NCBI GenBank assembly: GCA_003116975.1
Contig: BGKB01000180.1
Coordinates: 62,001-126,000, forward strand
From: Aurantiochytrium sp. KH105
Taxonomy: Eukaryota > Sar > Bigyra > Thraustochytrida > Thraustochytriidae
Direction: 5' to 3'
DNA: 64,000 nt
In this document: piece by piece, positions 17,434-26,505 of the stretch
Layout: every line of letters starts with the position of its first letter
Numbering within the stretch: position 1 is the stretch's first letter
Position numbers and translations under genes: made by a program
Notes under the pieces: model-generated
The model's database searches: none
Told to the model about the DNA's origin: nothing
What the model saw: only the letters and a program-made list of their open reading frames with translations

Positions 17434-19542
17434 TCAATCCGCCTGAGATTTGTGTTTTTTCCTTTCGTTGTTTTGCGAGTTGCTTCTCTTTCTTTTGTTC
17501 TCTGCGGCATCTGTAGCTTTCACGGTCCGCGGCAAAGCGTCCGCATGCTGAGAGCTCGCTTGCGTGACTTCCTCCGTCCCAGAAGTCTTCGTCTCCGCCC
17601 CGCTTGCTTTCTCGTTTGTCTCGTCCGTTTTCCCTTCTTTGCCTTCATCAGGTCGATCAGCGCCGAGGTCCGCATTGGCGGCTTCGTCTGATGCAGCATG
17701 ATTATTGTCTTCACGAAGGTCCTCAGAATCGTGTGCCTCATCATGACGATCATGTTCGACGTCATGATGTTGGTGAATAGCGTCATCAGCGGCAGTCACT
17801 TCTTCTTGCGATGCAAGTTCTCTTGCGGCATCTTCATGTTCCTGCAGCATGGCTAAGTGCGCCTCGTGCGCTCTTCGGTGCTCTTCTTCTTCATCTTCGT
17901 CAAAGCTGACGGCATTCTCCCCAGATGCTTGCACATCGGCATCCGCTGCCCCAGGACCAGCGGGGTCATTTGAACCATTCGCAGCTGATGCTTCCCGTTC
18001 TCCTGCTTCTCCTTCGTCTCTCCTTCCTTCTTGTTCCTCGTTGGGAGCGAGATCTGTGCCCTCCAAGTGTACTTGGTGCTCGTGCGCCTCGGGGGCAGAA
18101 TTTGCTCGCTGTTCATCTTCGTCAATAAGTTCGTCGTGCGCTGCAAGATGCTGTTCCGTGTGAGCGCGATGTAGAGCTTCCGCTTCCGCTTCTGCAGCTC
18201 GAGCTTCTGCATCTGCATCTGCATCTGCATCATCTGCGTCTGCGTCTGTGTTTGCATTTGCTTGAGCTTGAGAGTTGGCTTGAGGATCAGCTTGGGCACT
18301 ATTATCAGCGTCCATCTCCTCGGCAGCAGCATCGCCATGATGCTCGTGATGCCGATGATGCTCGTTGAGAACCTCGTCGTCATCCGCGGCGGTAGTGACG
18401 CCCTCGCCACTTTCGTCGTGATGATGATGGTGATGATGGTGGTGGTGGTGGTGAAGGTGGTGCTCATGCGGATCATCTTCGTCGACATCATGACCTTCGG
18501 CCAAAGCAGACGAAGCGACTGCAGCATCCTGTGCCTGGGCAGCTCGCAAAGCTTCCATCTCCGGATCAGTGTGATCGTGCTGAGTGACGATGCCATCAGG
18601 CCCAGCGTCGCCGGATGTGTCCATAGGCACACCTGCAACAGCAGCCTCCACAGCGAGTCGATGGGCTTCCTCGTCCTCGTCTGCGCCTTCCATCTCCACT
18701 TCGTCCTCTTCGTGGACGGTAGACAGACGGCCCTGCCGCGAACGTAGCTTTTCCTCCTCGAGCTCGGTCTCCTCGACGGCTTTTTGATGTTCGCGCATGA
18801 TCTCATCGTCGTCAGCAGTAGCCATTGCACCCGCATGTCCAGCATGAACCTCGTCCTCGGTGGTCTCGCCAACATCATGTATATCGGTGGCGTGGTCCAT
18901 CGCTTCATCGTGATCAGCATATACGATGCCTTCTTGTTCTTGCTGCTGCAGCATTTCGCGATGGATCTCGGCGTGCCGAAGATGCTCGCGGAGTTCCTCG
19001 TCTTGCAAGTCTTCTGCCGATTCTTCGAGGTCCATTTTGTCTGGCTCGGCATCCTTGGGGTGACCGCTGGGCGCCACCGTCGCGGAGCTGCTTCGACCAA
19101 TGCGGTACGGGCTCCCATGACCGTACTCGGCCTCTTCGCGCGTCGCATCACGTTCGGGATCGCGAACAAGGTTGCGCCACTTGTCCTTGAGGTGTACACT
19201 CGTTCGCACCTGGTTAAATTTGCTCTTGTACCGCTGCAGAATCCGCGACCACGGGTTCTTCTCGCGGCCGAGCTCACTAAACCCGCGTTTCAGGTAGTGT
19301 ACCTCCTTATCTGACCACTGTATTTTCTGGTGGCCGAACAGCGGGTCCGCTTTCTTGGATGGGTCGAAGCGGACAATGTTCCGCCATTTGTCTTTGAGGT
19401 CCACAGAAGTCCGCCGCGAGTTGAACTCGTAGGCGCTAAGGATCTTGCGCCATTTCTGCCGCGACGACTTGAACTTCTCCACGCCCTCCACCAGGTTCGC
19501 GATCTCCTGCTCCGTGAACGGCACGCGCGGCCGTCTGCTCAT
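17434..19542 (-). CDS. Telobox-type double Myb/SANT DNA-binding protein with long acidic/His-rich tail
   Basis: 702 residues from the ATG at 19542 (MSRRPRVPFTEQEIANL). Residues ~8-58 and ~74-130 are two Myb/SANT domains. Each ends in the telobox motif VDLKDKWRN or VHLKDKWRN, the DNA-recognition helix of telomere-repeat binding proteins (TRF, Taz1, plant TRB/TRP). The first has PFTEQEIANLVEGVEKFKS, the second IQWSDKEVHYLKRGFSELG. The rest is low complexity: Glu/Asp/Ala/His-rich, with a run of about ten His, and a basic end (NERKKHKS) that could be a nuclear signal. Two telobox Mybs at the extreme N-terminus is an uncommon layout, since TRF-type proteins carry one at the C-terminus. A telomere or promoter-binding role is inferred. 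The frame is open to 19806, but that extension is Pro/Arg filler. Confidence 0.82.
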   Translation of the reverse strand: MSRRPRVPFTEQEIANLVEGVEKFKSSRQKWRKILSAYEFNSRRTSVDLKDKWRNIVRFDPSKKADPLFGHQKIQWSDKEVHYLKRGFSELGREKNPWSRILQRYKSKFNQVRTSVHLKDKWRNLVRDPERDATREEAEYGHGSPYRIGRSSSATVAPSGHPKDAEPDKMDLEESAEDLQDEELREHLRHAEIHREMLQQQEQEGIVYADHDEAMDHATDIHDVGETTEDEVHAGHAGAMATADDDEIMREHQKAVEETELEEEKLRSRQGRLSTVHEEDEVEMEGADEDEEAHRLAVEAAVAGVPMDTSGDAGPDGIVTQHDHTDPEMEALRAAQAQDAAVASSALAEGHDVDEDDPHEHHLHHHHHHHHHHHHDESGEGVTTAADDDEVLNEHHRHHEHHGDAAAEEMDADNSAQADPQANSQAQANANTDADADDADADADAEARAAEAEAEALHRAHTEQHLAAHDELIDEDEQRANSAPEAHEHQVHLEGTDLAPNEEQEGRRDEGEAGEREASAANGSNDPAGPGAADADVQASGENAVSFDEDEEEEHRRAHEAHLAMLQEHEDAARELASQEEVTAADDAIHQHHDVEHDRHDEAHDSEDLREDNNHAASDEAANADLGADRPDEGKEGKTDETNEKASGAETKTSGTEEVTQASSQHADALPRTVKATDAAENKRKRSNSQNNERKKHKSQAD

Positions 19543-20453
19543 GGTGCTGCGCGAGCTGCTCGGCCTCCTCCTCCTCCTCGTCGCCGTCCTCGTCCTCGTC
19601 CTCGTCCTCCCCTTCGCGGGTACTGACGGCGCGAACCTCGACGGAGCGCACGGCCAGCGCGGCCGCGGCGGGGCCTGCAGGAGGACAGCGGGCGCGCGGG
19701 CGCGCGGGGCGCGGGGCGGGCCTCGCCTGCGCGCGCCGGGTTCCGCGGGGCGGGCGGGCGGGCGGGCGGGCGGGCGCGGCGTGGCGGGGCGGCACGCGGA
19801 TCCCAATCAATGCGCGCCGGATGCGCGTTCTCCGCGGCCCGGCCCGGGCGGGCAGCAGCGGCCGGGCCGCGCGGGAGCGGGCGCGGGGTCGGGCCGCGAG
19901 TCGGGTCGCGCAGCCTGCAGCTGCGCGCGCCGAGCCGAGCCGAGCGGAGCGGTCGCAGCGGCCGCCGCGCAGCGGCGCCGCGCGTCGCGCCCTCGGTCTG
20001 TCTCTGCTTGCGCCCCCTCCGTGCGTGGTTGAAGAGGGGCCCCCCACCTTCGCCGCGCCCCGGCGCCGCCCAGACTCCGCGGCTGGCCCCTTTCACGCGA
20101 GTTCTTTTTTCCTTGGTCGTTGTAATCTGGTATGGTATACCTAAAAGAGGAGGGGTGGAGAAGAAGTTCGGGGTTTTAAGAGGGGGTAAATACCGGGGAA
20201 AAAACGCAGGAGAAGGGCGGGGAGGAGACAGAGGACCCCCCCAGGTGGTGCCGGAGAAAGTGAGGATAAACCGAGGGTGGAGGAGAGTCGATAAGGGACC
20301 TAACGAAGAAGATAAAGAGACTCAAACGCAACGGACCGATGATCACCATTGTGGTGTTGATGATGGTCATAATGGCGAGGCCCACGCAGGCAGGGCTCGA
20401 CTTCTTGTTGCAGCACAGAAATCGCGCCAGGAGGCGAAGAGAGGAGAGGGAGG
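19543..20453. other. Divergent promoter region, telobox Myb / MORN genes
   Basis: Extremely GC-rich between 19650 and 20060, including a (GGGC)n run at about 19747-19778, then purine-rich towards the MORN gene. No gene supported. It probably holds both promoters. Confidence 0.5.
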
Positions 20454-22049
20454 ATGGCGATGACGTCCGCCAAGGCTTTCGAGCTCAAAGTCTTGCGGCG
20501 GAGTGATGATCAAGAAGCACAAGATGAGGCCCGCCTCCGACGGGTCCTGGGACACCGAAAGTCCAAGGCGTATGCGAGCATGCTGGAACGCGCAAAGGTG
20601 CCGAGGGCGGCGATGAAATATCTGCCTGCGATGAAACCCGTGGAAGCCTGCGAGGTGGGCAGCGAAACGCGAAGATTGCTCAAGCGAATTGAGTTTAACT
20701 TTGAAAACAAACCACGAAAGCTTGATCGCGCGCTTGATGAAGACGAAGCAATCGAAGGTCACCTCGACGAGCATAACAACAACAATGACGATAATGTCAA
20801 CAGCAAAGACGAGGGTGACAAAGACGACGAAGTCAGCTCCGCTGAAGAGTCTGACTCAGACGAGGAAGATTCCGACTCGGACGAAGAGCTTCATCTCTCC
20901 GGCGCAGACGCCAGCAGCAGCACGAGCAGTGGCGATGAAAGCGACGAGAGCAGCGAACAACAGGCAGCAGATCTCACTCAACTCGACAAATGGGACAACC
21001 TTGCGGAAGAGTTTCGCCCTAGCAAAAAAGATGAGCCCCCTTGCGTAGCAATTGGGCGCATGCATGCAGCCGACCCTGCCGAGTACGTTGTGCCAGACCT
21101 CAATTCTGTTGGTCAAGATCTCGACCTAGGTATTCAGGAGGAACCCGTGGTCCCTGGGCTTCCTGGATTTGCCGTTCAGCCGCGCCCCATTGCCAAAAGT
21201 CGCGGCGCGGAGCCCTTTTTCAATTATGTCGGGCGCTGGGAAGCAGGTTCTCTCTGTGGAGAGGGAGTTTACGTCTTTGCGGACGGTGAGACATATCGTG
21301 GAGGGTGGCTCAACAATCTTCCGCATGGCCATGGCATTGCCAAGTATCCAGACGGATCCTCATACGAGGGGGAATGGAGTCAGGGCGCCAAACATGGCAC
21401 CGGTGTGTACATGAGTGCGGACAAGAGCCGGTATGAGGGCGCTTTTGAGAATGGCCGGCGCACGGGTCACGGCAAGGTAACTTTGGCGTCGAAGCTGACG
21501 TATGAAGGGGCGTTTGTCAATGGCAAATTTCACGGACGCGGTGTGATGAAGTCTCCGCTAGGTTGGGAGTATTCCGGCACGTGGTCACGAGGTCGTATCC
21601 TCGGCACAGGAGCCATCGTCGATCCTGAGGGAGAGCGGACTGTCAAGACATGGAGACGACCCATTTCTTTTCATCGGGCGGTAAGAAATTTGAAAGAAGA
21701 TATTGAGACACGATTTCGTCGTAAGAACGAGTTCAGAGTCCGATTGCGCGCCTTTCTCTTTGAGCAGGACGTTCAGCGTCATGTACGACGAATTCGAGAC
21801 GACATGGCGCAGGCCGAGTTGGACCGTATCGAAGAAGAGCGCGAAGAGCTCAACCGTCTTCGATATGAACGAAGGGAACAGCTGCGCAAGGCTAAGGAAG
21901 ATGCGCTAAATGGCATCGAGAGCGGCGACGAAGGTTATAATGATGATGACGATGACGATGATGATGACGATGACGACGACGACGATGACGAGGAGGAGGA
22001 GGATAGTGAGGACGAGGAGGAAGACGAGGAGGAAGAAGAAAACAAATGA
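20454..22049 (+). CDS. MORN-repeat protein with acidic C-terminal tail
   Basis: 531 residues. About six MORN repeats lie between residues 258 and 390, for example YVGRWEAGSLCGEGVYVFAD, YRGGWLNNLPHGHGIAKYPD and YEGEWSQGAKHGTGVYMSAD. MORN repeats bind phospholipids or act as protein scaffolds at membranes and cytoskeleton, often at flagella. Upstream, residues ~95-170 are Asp/Glu/Ser-rich. After the repeats a charged coiled-coil (RIRDDMAQAELDRIEEEREE) is followed by a ~45-residue run of almost pure Asp and Glu encoded by GAT/GAC/GAG repeats. No signal or membrane segment. A structural role is inferred. Confidence 0.85.
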   Translation: MAMTSAKAFELKVLRRSDDQEAQDEARLRRVLGHRKSKAYASMLERAKVPRAAMKYLPAMKPVEACEVGSETRRLLKRIEFNFENKPRKLDRALDEDEAIEGHLDEHNNNNDDNVNSKDEGDKDDEVSSAEESDSDEEDSDSDEELHLSGADASSSTSSGDESDESSEQQAADLTQLDKWDNLAEEFRPSKKDEPPCVAIGRMHAADPAEYVVPDLNSVGQDLDLGIQEEPVVPGLPGFAVQPRPIAKSRGAEPFFNYVGRWEAGSLCGEGVYVFADGETYRGGWLNNLPHGHGIAKYPDGSSYEGEWSQGAKHGTGVYMSADKSRYEGAFENGRRTGHGKVTLASKLTYEGAFVNGKFHGRGVMKSPLGWEYSGTWSRGRILGTGAIVDPEGERTVKTWRRPISFHRAVRNLKEDIETRFRRKNEFRVRLRAFLFEQDVQRHVRRIRDDMAQAELDRIEEEREELNRLRYERREQLRKAKEDALNGIESGDEGYNDDDDDDDDDDDDDDDDEEEEDSEDEEEDEEEEENK

Positions 22050-22210
22050 GTCTTTAGCAAGAGAGCAATGTATTGTATTTTATCCCACCCTTTTGATGAA
22101 CATCATTCTGATAAAGACCAGCATGTTTTCGTTACGTAAGGAAATTTCTTGGCAAGAGCGGGAGCGAAAGCGAGAACAAAAGCGAGAGCGAGAGCGGAAA
22201 CAACACCTTC

Positions 22211-25200
22211 TTACTCGTCTTTGCTAATATTTTCCGAATACGAAGGTTGCTGCGCAACCCACTGCCGCTGGATTTGGACTTGCTCCACGCGCGCTCTTCC
22301 CATGCTCAGCGCCTTTGGCAAAGATTTTGCCCGATTGCGCTCTGGTGTTGTCGGCGCTTTCTTACGTTTGGAACGGAGGCGACGCGGGCTTCCCGCAGTG
22401 GCAGCACTCGCGATTTCGTTGGCGCGTGGTGTCCGTGGCGCTTCCGGGGGGCGTGGCGGCTCCTGCTTCGGCCCTAAAATCATATCAAGGATGATAAGGG
22501 CTGCCCGCTTATCGAGACGTGCATTGTATTCACCACAGGTTGCATGTGCAAGGCAAGCAAGACATCCGCTTGCGGATTGACAGGAGCAATTGGCTACCAT
22601 GTCCCTACACGACTGCAACATAGGGAGCATCTTGAGATAAGCAGCCTCGGCGATGCCCAGCCCGCCGGGACAATCATCAAAAATCATCAGACGAGGCGGA
22701 CGAGGCCGCTTGATGAATTCCGCGTCGTGCTCAATGCCCACATTGCTCGAGTGACACATAATGTGCACCTGGACTAGTTTTGCAAGCATGTGATTGATTC
22801 CATGAATCCCGGCACGCACGTCACGTCCGGCCTGAGCCACCGCAATCTGAACCTCTGTGGACAAGTCCACCCATGCTGCTTGCGTCTCGAAAAATAGCGA
22901 TGGAAGCGTGAACTCGTGCATTTCAAAGATTCGACCTGATCGTAGCCAGATCTTGCGATAGCCCCACACAGACCGCTCGATTTGCACGGCTCCACAATGC
23001 ACGTCCAGACCAGGAAGCAGTCTTTCCGTGTCAAAGCGACCCATCACCTTGACGTAATTACAGTCGCGGGGAGAAGTATAATAATTGACGTGAGTCGGGT
23101 GCGCCCACGCCTTGTATGAATTGAGGTCCATCTTGGAAACCAGAAAACTCCGCCCTTGGTGCATGTATATCGCCCCGGGGTACAGCTCAAAGAGCGCACG
23201 CGAATACGGAATTGTATCCATGAGCTCCCCACCCGAATATAGCTCAAAGGTGACCGGGTCCACGACGCGCAGACTCACATTGTTCCATGGTTTGCAAAGT
23301 TTGGCGTGCGTTTGCAGTGCGCCATGGGGTAATCGGATCGCAAGATTGTCTTCGACCAAATCCGAAAGAACCTGTGTCAACGTTTCTTGGTTTTTCTCGT
23401 GCGTGCCTCCAAAAAGTCTACGATCCTCCTCGCCGTGAAAGGCTCTCTCGTGCATGGCGCAAAGCAAGTGGTCTTTGAGCACATACTTGTTGAAAGGGTC
23501 CAACACGGCACGCTCGACGCGTCCACGATCGAGGAGCTCGTTAGGACGCTGCGCAAAGTACTGATCTGTGGGCCCGTTAAAGCACACGAAGAGAGCGAGC
23601 GCGTCTTTGCCAGACCGCCCCGCGCGACCCACTTGCTGCCACATGGAAGCTGCACTGCCAGGGTACCCGAGAAGGATGACAGCGTCGAGGTGGCCCACGT
23701 CGATTCCAAGTTCAAGCGCGTTTGTTGCTGTCACGGCAATGAGTCGTCCATTAAAAAGCTTGTCCTCGATAACTCGACGCTCTGCTGCCTGATAACCACC
23801 ACGATATCCAGCCACAAGATCTGCCAAGTGAGGTTGACCTTGAGCAAATGTCGGAGCCAAGTCGCGAGTTTTGTCCTGTGATTCGTACACCTTGCCTTTG
23901 TATCCTTGCTTCAGCTCGTCCTGCGTGTACCGCAGAACAAGTTCAGTCAATTTCCGTGTGCGGCAAAACGCCATCGTTTTCACGCCGAGTCGGGTCAGCG
24001 CCGAAAGCAGCAGCGCAGTTTCATAGATGGAGCTCTTGCGATCGAGCATGCTCTCCTCTTTGGCATCGACGACCAGCGCATCTGGTTGTCCCTGAGCATT
24101 GCCGTCATCACTCAGTTTTTGGTTCGCCTTCTTTGTCTTCTTTTCGTTCTTGACTTTACCCTTTTTGGTTGTTTTTGCATCGTTCGCTTCCTTTTTTGCG
24201 TTCTCCGCAAAGCGTTGGCTCGGATGCAGGGGTGGGTTCCATATGCCAAAAAGTCTACGCCCGCATGGAGATCCGTCCATGTCATCCCCGACGGCAAAGA
24301 GTTCATTCGGGCTTGAAGGACACAAGAGAGAAAAGAGTTCAACGGGGTTGGCGATGGTCGCGCTGCACGTGAAAAATTGAGGTGGTCGCACCGCGTACAT
24401 GGCACAAACTCGCTGCAAGCGACGCAACACGCAAGCTACGTGTGATCCAAAAATACCGTGATATGTGTGCGCCTCGTCAATGATCACAAATCGTAGTCCG
24501 CGTAAAAAGTTTTTCCAATGACGGTGTTGCGGAAGGATGGTCACGTGCAGCATATCAGGGTTGGTGATAATAATTTCGGCATCCTTGCGAATATCCTCGC
24601 GATCACTCTGCTTGGTGTCACCATCATAGGTGCACACTCGTACGCGTTTACTCGCACGCGCGCCAATGGCAGAGGCAAGCCTTCGCGTGGAACCCAGCTG
24701 ATCTTGTGCCAACGCCTTTGTCGGGAAAATGTAGAGGGCAGTCACTTCACGTGCGCGGTCTGGGAGCTCATCCTCTTCAGACGCCTCTACCTCTTCTCGC
24801 TCTTGCTTTACCTTTGCGCGCCTACCTTCGTTGTTGAGCGAGTTTACCTTTTCATCAGAAGCGCAGAAGCCACCAGAATCTGTGTTGTCCTCGAGAAAGC
24901 CTGCGGACTTTACATTGTTTCCATTGGGATTCTCGGATGCATCTTCTGCTTTGATCGTTCCCTCCTCTTTCGAAGCAGAGCCATTTTCTGCCTCTTCCAA
25001 GGAAAGAAGATTGCCTTCTTTCAGCAACGTATCAAAGACGGGAATGCCGAAGATAAGACTTTTGCCCGATGAGGTTGAGGTAGACACGACGATGTTGCAT
25101 CCACGTCGGGCGGCGTCGATGGCAAGCGCTTGATGCTTGAAGAACTTCTCGATGCCAAAGTCGAGAGCTAGACTCTCTGCGATGGCAACGTGAAGAGGGT

Positions 25201-26083
25201 GCGCCAAATCGGCAAAGTGCTGCTCGCGTCGAGGGTAAAGCTGCGTGTATTCAAGCTGCGTCTCGTAAAAGGGGCAATCCTTTAAAAAACGCACAATGCC
25301 TTCGAAATCAAGACCGTACTGACTGTCAGGACTCCGATATAATGCGGCTAAGTCTTGGTGGATCGGCCCCACGATTGGAGCCGCACTTGACTCGTTCTCG
25401 GTGCTACTTGGCGGGGCGCTCAGTAGAGGGGCCGGAGGAAGCGGTTCCATCTCGAGACTGGAAGGATTACATGCAGCGACACCCGTCTCGTACGCCTTGG
25501 TGCGCTTCTTGATCGCATTTTTGCCCGCGCCGACATATCGCTTTTTCACGATGATTTCCAAATGGTAGACAATGTGATCCACCTTGAACGCTAGCGGCGG
25601 CTCTGGAGTTTGTTGTTGGGCCATGGTTGTTGGGTTGCCTGCACTCGCCTCTACAGGCACGTACTGCAGACAGAGCACCTCTGGCGCGAGGTGAATGAGC
25701 TGTCGAATGCGATCGAGGGTGAGGTCCACCGAGGCCCTGCTCAAACTCTTGACCATATTGATCGTCACAGGCACTCTGCAGCTAATGTGTTTCTTCGTGA
25801 GAAAGCTCACGGCCGCGTCGAGCACCTTGCACTCCCTCAGCACCTGCTCCTTGGTCTGCGCCGCCGCCGAGGCCGCGGTGCCCTCGGCGCCGCCATGCCC
25901 GGCACTCTCCGCCTCGACGCCCGCCATGCCCGGACCTGCCGACGGCCGGCCCTCGCAGGTCCGGCGGGGCGGGACGGGCGAAGGGAGGAGCGGCCAGAGA
26001 AGCGCGGGCCTCGATCGCAGCCTGCGCGCCGGCGCGCGACGGAAGGCCTTCTCTCGCGCCGGGTTGCCGCTCTGCTGGCGCAT
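22211..26083 (-). CDS. HRQ1: HRQ1-type DEAH-box DNA helicase with C-terminal DUF1998/MZB region
   Basis: 1290 residues from 26083, or about 1238 from the ATG at 25927 (MAGVEAES), which I find equally likely. Residues ~80-145 (VLDAAVSFLTKKHISCRVPV...) look like the winged-helix N-terminus of HRQ1. Helicase motifs: Walker A STSTSSGKSL (~334-343), LYIFPTKALAQDQ, DEAH at 537-540, SATIANP, TATNALELGIDVG, and QVGRAGRSG (~818). The C-terminal DUF1998 region has DDCPGGLGIAE and the zinc-binding cysteine cluster CSCQSASGCLACLAHATCGE (~1166). HRQ1 is a RecQ4-like 3'-5' helicase for interstrand crosslink repair and telomere maintenance. About 100 acidic residues are inserted between motifs I and Ia, and a Lys-rich insert lies at ~630-665. 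Both ends of the gene are intact. Confidence 0.9.
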   Translation of the reverse strand: MRQQSGNPAREKAFRRAPARRLRSRPALLWPLLPSPVPPRRTCEGRPSAGPGMAGVEAESAGHGGAEGTAASAAAQTKEQVLRECKVLDAAVSFLTKKHISCRVPVTINMVKSLSRASVDLTLDRIRQLIHLAPEVLCLQYVPVEASAGNPTTMAQQQTPEPPLAFKVDHIVYHLEIIVKKRYVGAGKNAIKKRTKAYETGVAACNPSSLEMEPLPPAPLLSAPPSSTENESSAAPIVGPIHQDLAALYRSPDSQYGLDFEGIVRFLKDCPFYETQLEYTQLYPRREQHFADLAHPLHVAIAESLALDFGIEKFFKHQALAIDAARRGCNIVVSTSTSSGKSLIFGIPVFDTLLKEGNLLSLEEAENGSASKEEGTIKAEDASENPNGNNVKSAGFLEDNTDSGGFCASDEKVNSLNNEGRRAKVKQEREEVEASEEDELPDRAREVTALYIFPTKALAQDQLGSTRRLASAIGARASKRVRVCTYDGDTKQSDREDIRKDAEIIITNPDMLHVTILPQHRHWKNFLRGLRFVIIDEAHTYHGIFGSHVACVLRRLQRVCAMYAVRPPQFFTCSATIANPVELFSLLCPSSPNELFAVGDDMDGSPCGRRLFGIWNPPLHPSQRFAENAKKEANDAKTTKKGKVKNEKKTKKANQKLSDDGNAQGQPDALVVDAKEESMLDRKSSIYETALLLSALTRLGVKTMAFCRTRKLTELVLRYTQDELKQGYKGKVYESQDKTRDLAPTFAQGQPHLADLVAGYRGGYQAAERRVIEDKLFNGRLIAVTATNALELGIDVGHLDAVILLGYPGSAASMWQQVGRAGRSGKDALALFVCFNGPTDQYFAQRPNELLDRGRVERAVLDPFNKYVLKDHLLCAMHERAFHGEEDRRLFGGTHEKNQETLTQVLSDLVEDNLAIRLPHGALQTHAKLCKPWNNVSLRVVDPVTFELYSGGELMDTIPYSRALFELYPGAIYMHQGRSFLVSKMDLNSYKAWAHPTHVNYYTSPRDCNYVKVMGRFDTERLLPGLDVHCGAVQIERSVWGYRKIWLRSGRIFEMHEFTLPSLFFETQAAWVDLSTEVQIAVAQAGRDVRAGIHGINHMLAKLVQVHIMCHSSNVGIEHDAEFIKRPRPPRLMIFDDCPGGLGIAEAAYLKMLPMLQSCRDMVANCSCQSASGCLACLAHATCGEYNARLDKRAALIILDMILGPKQEPPRPPEAPRTPRANEIASAATAGSPRRLRSKRKKAPTTPERNRAKSLPKALSMGRARVEQVQIQRQWVAQQPSYSENISKDE

Positions 26084-26505
26084 AACGGGGCCCAGGATCG
26101 CCGCGCTCGAACTCTTCTCTTCTCTTCACAATCACCCAAGATCAACGTGCCGTCCGAGCCAGACCAAGCCACGCCGACCCGGCCTGGACCTGCAAAACGC
26201 GAACCGAGGGCGCCTGCGAGCGAGCGGGCGGGCGGGCGGGCGAACCTGGAAAGACGCGCGAGTCTATCGCTGCGCAGAGTTGCAGAAACGGGCGTGAAGG
26301 GACGGCGGCGGAGTCTGCGAAAACGAGGTCGATATCGACGAGAGGCGAGAGCAGTGCGAGCACGGTGGCGTGCTGGCCTGACCACCTTGGAGAAGTGACA
26401 AGGCCCTGCTTGAGACTCGAGGCTCGGAGCGCACGATAGTCAACTCGGGGACGGTTAGTTGAATCATAGGACCTGCGTTGAAGAGGAAAGTTTGATCTGG
26501 ATACA
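26084..26505. other. Divergent promoter region, HRQ1 / ARM-LamG gene
   Basis: GC-rich, with a short (GCGG)n run near 26226-26240. No gene supported; probable promoters of both flanking genes. Confidence 0.5.

Noticed and set aside
17853-19277. 474-codon minus-strand frame overlapping the telobox Myb gene in another frame
   Set aside because: Product is Met/Thr/Arg low-complexity and the real frame contains the conserved Myb domains.
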